Part shown: positions 6,674 to 8,738 of the stretch, piece by piece
Position numbering within the stretch: the stretch's first letter is position 1
Layout: every line of letters begins with the position of its first letter
DNA from: an uncultured Methylophaga sp.
GTDB taxonomy: Bacteria > Pseudomonadota > Gammaproteobacteria > Nitrosococcales > Methylophagaceae
Direction of reading: 5' to 3'
DNA length: 8,738 nucleotides
NCBI GenBank assembly: GCA_946885755.1
Contig: CAMPHB010000038.1
Coordinates: 1-8,738, forward strand
Notes under the pieces: generated by a model
The model's database searches: none
Told to the model about the DNA's origin: nothing
Seen by the model: only the letters and a program-made list of their open reading frames with translations
Position numbers and translations under genes: made by a program

Positions 6674-8004
6674 AGTTTTTTCTCGAGATAGTGAATGTTG
6701 GTGCCACCGGCCTGAAAATGGGTGTCATCCATAATGTCACGGTGCAATTCGACATTGGTTTTGATGCCGTCGATACCGATTTCTTTCAGCGCTGTTTGCA
6801 TACGGGCAATCGCTGATTCGCGGGTATTGCCGTAGGCGATCAGTTTGCCAATCAGCGAATCATAATTCGGTGGCACCCGGTAGCCACTGTAAAGGTGTGA
6901 ATCCATACGAATGCCAGCACCACCTGGTGCATGGTAATGCGTCACCACACCGGGGCTGGGCATAAAGGTACGCGGATCTTCGGCATTGATACGGCATTCA
7001 ATGGCGTGGCCGCGTAGTTTGATGTCTTCCTGCTTCACCGACAGCGGCAAACCGGAAGCGATCTTGATTTGCTCGGCGACCAGATCGATATCGGTGACCC
7101 GTTCGGTAACCGGATGTTCAACCTGAATACGGGTATTCATTTCGATGAAATAAAACTCACCGTCCTGATATAAGAATTCAAAGGTACCGGCACCGCGATA
7201 ACCAATGCGCACACAGGCATCAGCGCAGATTTTACCCATGCGATCACGCATTTCCTGGGTAATACCGGGCGCGGGTGCTTCTTCGACTACTTTCTGATGA
7301 CGGCGCTGCATTGAGCAATCACGTTCACCCAGGTGCACAGCATTACCGTGTTCATCGGCCAGCACCTGGAATTCGACATGGCGCGGGTTTTCCAGGAATT
7401 TTTCCATATAGACCACATCGTTACCAAAGGCCGCTTTGGCTTCGGATTTGGTCAGGGCAATGGCATTTAGCAAATGGGCTTCGCCGTGCACTTCACGCAT
7501 ACCCCGGCCGCCACCACCGCCGGCGGCTTTGATGATGATCGGATAGCCGATTTCACGCGCTAAACGCAGGTTGGTCTGATCATCGTTACCCAGCGGGCCG
7601 TCAGAGCCTGGCACGCAGGGTACACCAGCCGCTTTCATGGCTCTAATGGCCGACACTTTGTCACCCATCAAGCGGATGGTTTCAGCGCGCGGGCCGATAA
7701 ACACAAAGCCGCTTTGTTCGACCCGTTCAGCAAAGTCAGCATTTTCTGACAAAAAGCCATAACCGGGATGGATCGCCGTGGCATCGGTAATTTCAGCAGC
7801 ACTGATTAATGCCGGAATATTTAGATAACTCTGATTGGACGGTGCTGGACCAATACAGACCGTTTCGTCGGCCAGCAATACGTGTTTCAGGTCACGATCC
7901 ACATCAGAGTGCACCGCAACAGTTTTGATATCCAGTTCCCAGCAAGCGCGCAGGATACGCAGCGCAATTTCGCCCCGGTTGGCAATAACAATTTTATCAA
8001 TCAT
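6664..8004 (-). CDS. accC: Biotin carboxylase subunit of acetyl-CoA carboxylase (AccC)
   Basis: AccC carboxylates the biotin of AccB using ATP and bicarbonate, the first half-reaction of acetyl-CoA carboxylase and the committed step of fatty acid synthesis. The 446-residue product keeps E. coli numbering at key sites as far as I recall it. The N-terminal domain begins [34 protein letters not shown] is at 79-92. The ATP-grasp domain has Lys116, Lys159 with the glycine-rich [12 protein letters not shown] (159-170), [20 protein letters not shown] (227-246, with Lys238), Glu276, and [14 protein letters not shown] (288-301, including Glu288, Asn290 and Arg292). Arg338 is in ECRINAEDP (336-344). 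Nothing catalytic is missing. The start follows accB by 60 nt; no clear Shine-Dalgarno is seen in front of it, and a stable hairpin lies in the spacer, which may set the AccB:AccC ratio. Confidence 0.98.
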   Translation of the reverse strand: MIDKIVIANRGEIALRILRACWELDIKTVAVHSDVDRDLKHVLLADETVCIGPAPSNQSYLNIPALISAAEITDATAIHPGYGFLSENADFAERVEQSGFVFIGPRAETIRLMGDKVSAIRAMKAAGVPCVPGSDGPLGNDDQTNLRLAREIGYPIIIKAAGGGGGRGMREVHGEAHLLNAIALTKSEAKAAFGNDVVYMEKFLENPRHVEFQVLADEHGNAVHLGERDCSMQRRHQKVVEEAPAPGITQEMRDRMGKICADACVRIGYRGAGTFEFLYQDGEFYFIEMNTRIQVEHPVTERVTDIDLVAEQIKIASGLPLSVKQEDIKLRGHAIECRINAEDPRTFMPSPGVVTHYHAPGGAGIRMDSHLYSGYRVPPNYDSLIGKLIAYGNTRESAIARMQTALKEIGIDGIKTNVELHRDIMDDTHFQAGGTNIHYLEKKLGL

Positions 8005-8039
8005 GGTAGAAGATTATCCGCAGTTTGGATCAGCATGGA

Positions 8040-8057
8040 TGCCGGCTGTGGCCGGCA
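8040..8057 (-). promoter_or_regulatory. Hairpin in the accB-accC spacer
   Basis: TGCCGGC and GCCGGCA form a perfect 7-bp stem around a 4-nt loop (8040-8046 with 8051-8057) in the 60-nt gap between accB and accC. No U-run follows on the transcript, so it does not look like an intrinsic terminator. More likely roles are RNA processing, protection of the upstream accB message from 3' exonucleases, or translational control of accC. The arms are GCCGGC-based, and the element could also be a copy of a small dispersed palindrome of this genome; one copy alone cannot tell. The other 40 or so spacer bases show no clear promoter. Confidence 0.5.
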
Positions 8058-8064
8058 CAAGGCT

Positions 8065-8538
8065 TTAAGCGATAACGATCAGCGGTTCGTCATATTCAAC
8101 CGGGTGACCGTCTTCGACCAAAATGGCTTTAACGGTGCCACTGCGATCGGCTTCGATCTGGTTAAACATTTTCATCGCTTCAATAATGCAAATCACATCA
8201 CCGGCATTGACCTGCTGACCCACTTCAACAAATGCCGCAGCTTCCGGTGAAGAAGAGCGGTAAAAGGTACCGACCATCGGCGAGCGGATAGCATTGGCTT
8301 CATTGCTGGCTTTTTGTGCGGCCTTGGTATCAGCATCACTGCTGGCAGCCGGTGCCGGTGCTGCTGAAGGCGCTGGTGCCGGTGCCTGATAACTTTGCGG
8401 CTGCGGCGCATAATGTACCGGAGCCGAACTGCTGTTGCGGCTGATACGTACCGATTCTTCGCCTTCAGAAATTTCAATTTCGGCAACATCAGATTCTTGG
8501 ATCAGATCAATCAGTTTTTTAATTTTACGAATATCCAT
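8065..8538 (-). CDS. accB: Biotin carboxyl carrier protein of acetyl-CoA carboxylase (AccB)
   Basis: AccB carries the covalently bound biotin that shuttles carboxyl groups from AccC to the AccA-AccD carboxyltransferase. The product is 157 residues (E. coli 156). The N-terminal segment [20 protein letters not shown] (1-20) and the short strand region to about 35 mediate contact with AccC. A Pro/Ala-rich flexible linker spans about 40-66 ([15 protein letters not shown]). The biotinyl domain covers about 80-157, starting [17 protein letters not shown]. It has the biotinylation motif EAMKM (120-124), so Lys123 is the modified residue, and ends [10 protein letters not shown]. The ATG is preceded by AAAGG at 7-nt spacing, which lies inside the last codons of aroQ. 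aroQ stops only 3 nt upstream, so accB is probably co-transcribed with it, with accC following. Confidence 0.98.
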   Translation of the reverse strand: MDIRKIKKLIDLIQESDVAEIEISEGEESVRISRNSSSAPVHYAPQPQSYQAPAPAPSAAPAPAASSDADTKAAQKASNEANAIRSPMVGTFYRSSSPEAAAFVEVGQQVNAGDVICIIEAMKMFNQIEADRSGTVKAILVEDGHPVEYDEPLIVIA

Positions 8539-8541
8539 GGA

Positions 8542-8738
8542 TTAACCTTTGTTGATGTGATGAATGGCAGCTTGTAGTGCCAGAGAATAACCTTGTGCGC
8601 CCAGACCGCAAATAACGCCCAGCGCCAGTTCCGAAAAATAGGAATGCTGACGAAACGCTTCACGGCGATGGATGTTTGATAAATGCACTTCGATAAACGC
8701 AATATCAACCGCTGCCAGCGCATCACGCAGTGCGACAC
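8542..8738 (-). CDS. aroQ: 3-dehydroquinate dehydratase type II (AroQ), C-terminal part
   Basis: AroQ dehydrates 3-dehydroquinate to 3-dehydroshikimate, the third step of the shikimate pathway to aromatic amino acids; the type II enzyme is a cytoplasmic dodecamer. Only the last 64 codons are in the window; the family is about 145-150 residues, so roughly 80 N-terminal residues, including the catalytic tyrosine loop, lie beyond base 8738. I translated this frame by hand, because a longer open frame on the same strand (8511-8738) reads nonsense. The visible part begins [20 protein letters not shown], followed by [12 protein letters not shown]. The family block E-V-H-x-S-N-I-x-x-R-E-x-F-R is thus complete, including the catalytic histidine. 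Next come [13 protein letters not shown] and an Ala-rich helix ending HHINKG. It heads the accB-accC run seen here. Confidence 0.95.
   Translation of the reverse strand, partial: VALRDALAAVDIAFIEVHLSNIHRREAFRQHSYFSELALGVICGLGAQGYSLALQAAIHHINKG
8546..8550 (-). promoter_or_regulatory. accB ribosome binding site inside aroQ
   Basis: AAAGG on the minus strand, 7 nt ahead of the accB ATG, formed by the final Lys-Gly codons of aroQ. It confirms the accB start and suggests the two genes are translationally coupled. Confidence 0.7.

Noticed and set aside
8005..8040. GATAAT just upstream of accC as a promoter -10 element
   Set aside because: No -35-like sequence lies 16-18 bp upstream, and it would be only about 11 bp from the start codon. 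It is most likely chance.
8330..8400. Repetitive GGTGCCGGTGC-type sequence in accB as a tandem DNA repeat
   Set aside because: It encodes the ordinary Pro/Ala-rich linker of the biotin carrier protein; the repetition follows from the amino-acid composition.
8511..8738. A 75-residue minus-strand frame at the right edge
   Set aside because: It is an out-of-frame shadow of aroQ; the neighbouring frame gives an unmistakable AroQ C-terminus ending at 8542.

Overview
The window reads as chromosomal DNA of a gammaproteobacterium, with base composition near 50% GC by eye. The evidence is the gene order aroQ-accB-accC-prmA-dusB-fis-purH, which from memory matches Pseudomonas closely and related gammaproteobacteria in part, together with a fis gene, which is typical of this group. 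Every gene lies on the minus strand, so transcription runs from high to low coordinates. There are no tRNA or rRNA genes, insertion sequences or CRISPR arrays, and no gene-free stretch longer than 60 bp.

Right part (8738 to about 4486): the tail of aroQ (shikimate pathway), then accB and accC (biotin carrier and biotin carboxylase of acetyl-CoA carboxylase), prmA (ribosomal protein L11 methyltransferase), dusB (tRNA dihydrouridine synthase) and fis (nucleoid protein). Junctions are tight: aroQ/accB 3 nt, accC/prmA 12 nt, prmA/dusB an 11-nt overlap, dusB/fis a 4-nt ATGA overlap. The one roomier junction, accB/accC at 60 nt, holds a strong hairpin. All key catalytic motifs of these proteins are intact. 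A small terminator-like hairpin followed by a U-tract sits on the fis stop codon and separates this block from purH.

Left part (4457 to 1): purH (last two steps of IMP synthesis), then only 2 nt later a 703-codon gene, then argC (arginine synthesis), cut by the window edge. purD, which often follows purH, is absent here.

The 703-residue protein is the most notable item. It aligns along most of its length with class I adenylate cyclases (CyaA), but the signature active-site block is replaced without any gap. The G-S pair and both aspartates of the D-x-D motif are gone, a second conserved loop is shortened, conserved basic residues are lost, and the C-terminal regulatory region is missing. The reading frame is nonetheless fully open, which suggests a retained pseudo-cyclase rather than a decayed gene. 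Its role is unknown. The placement between purine and arginine genes is an observation, not proof of function.
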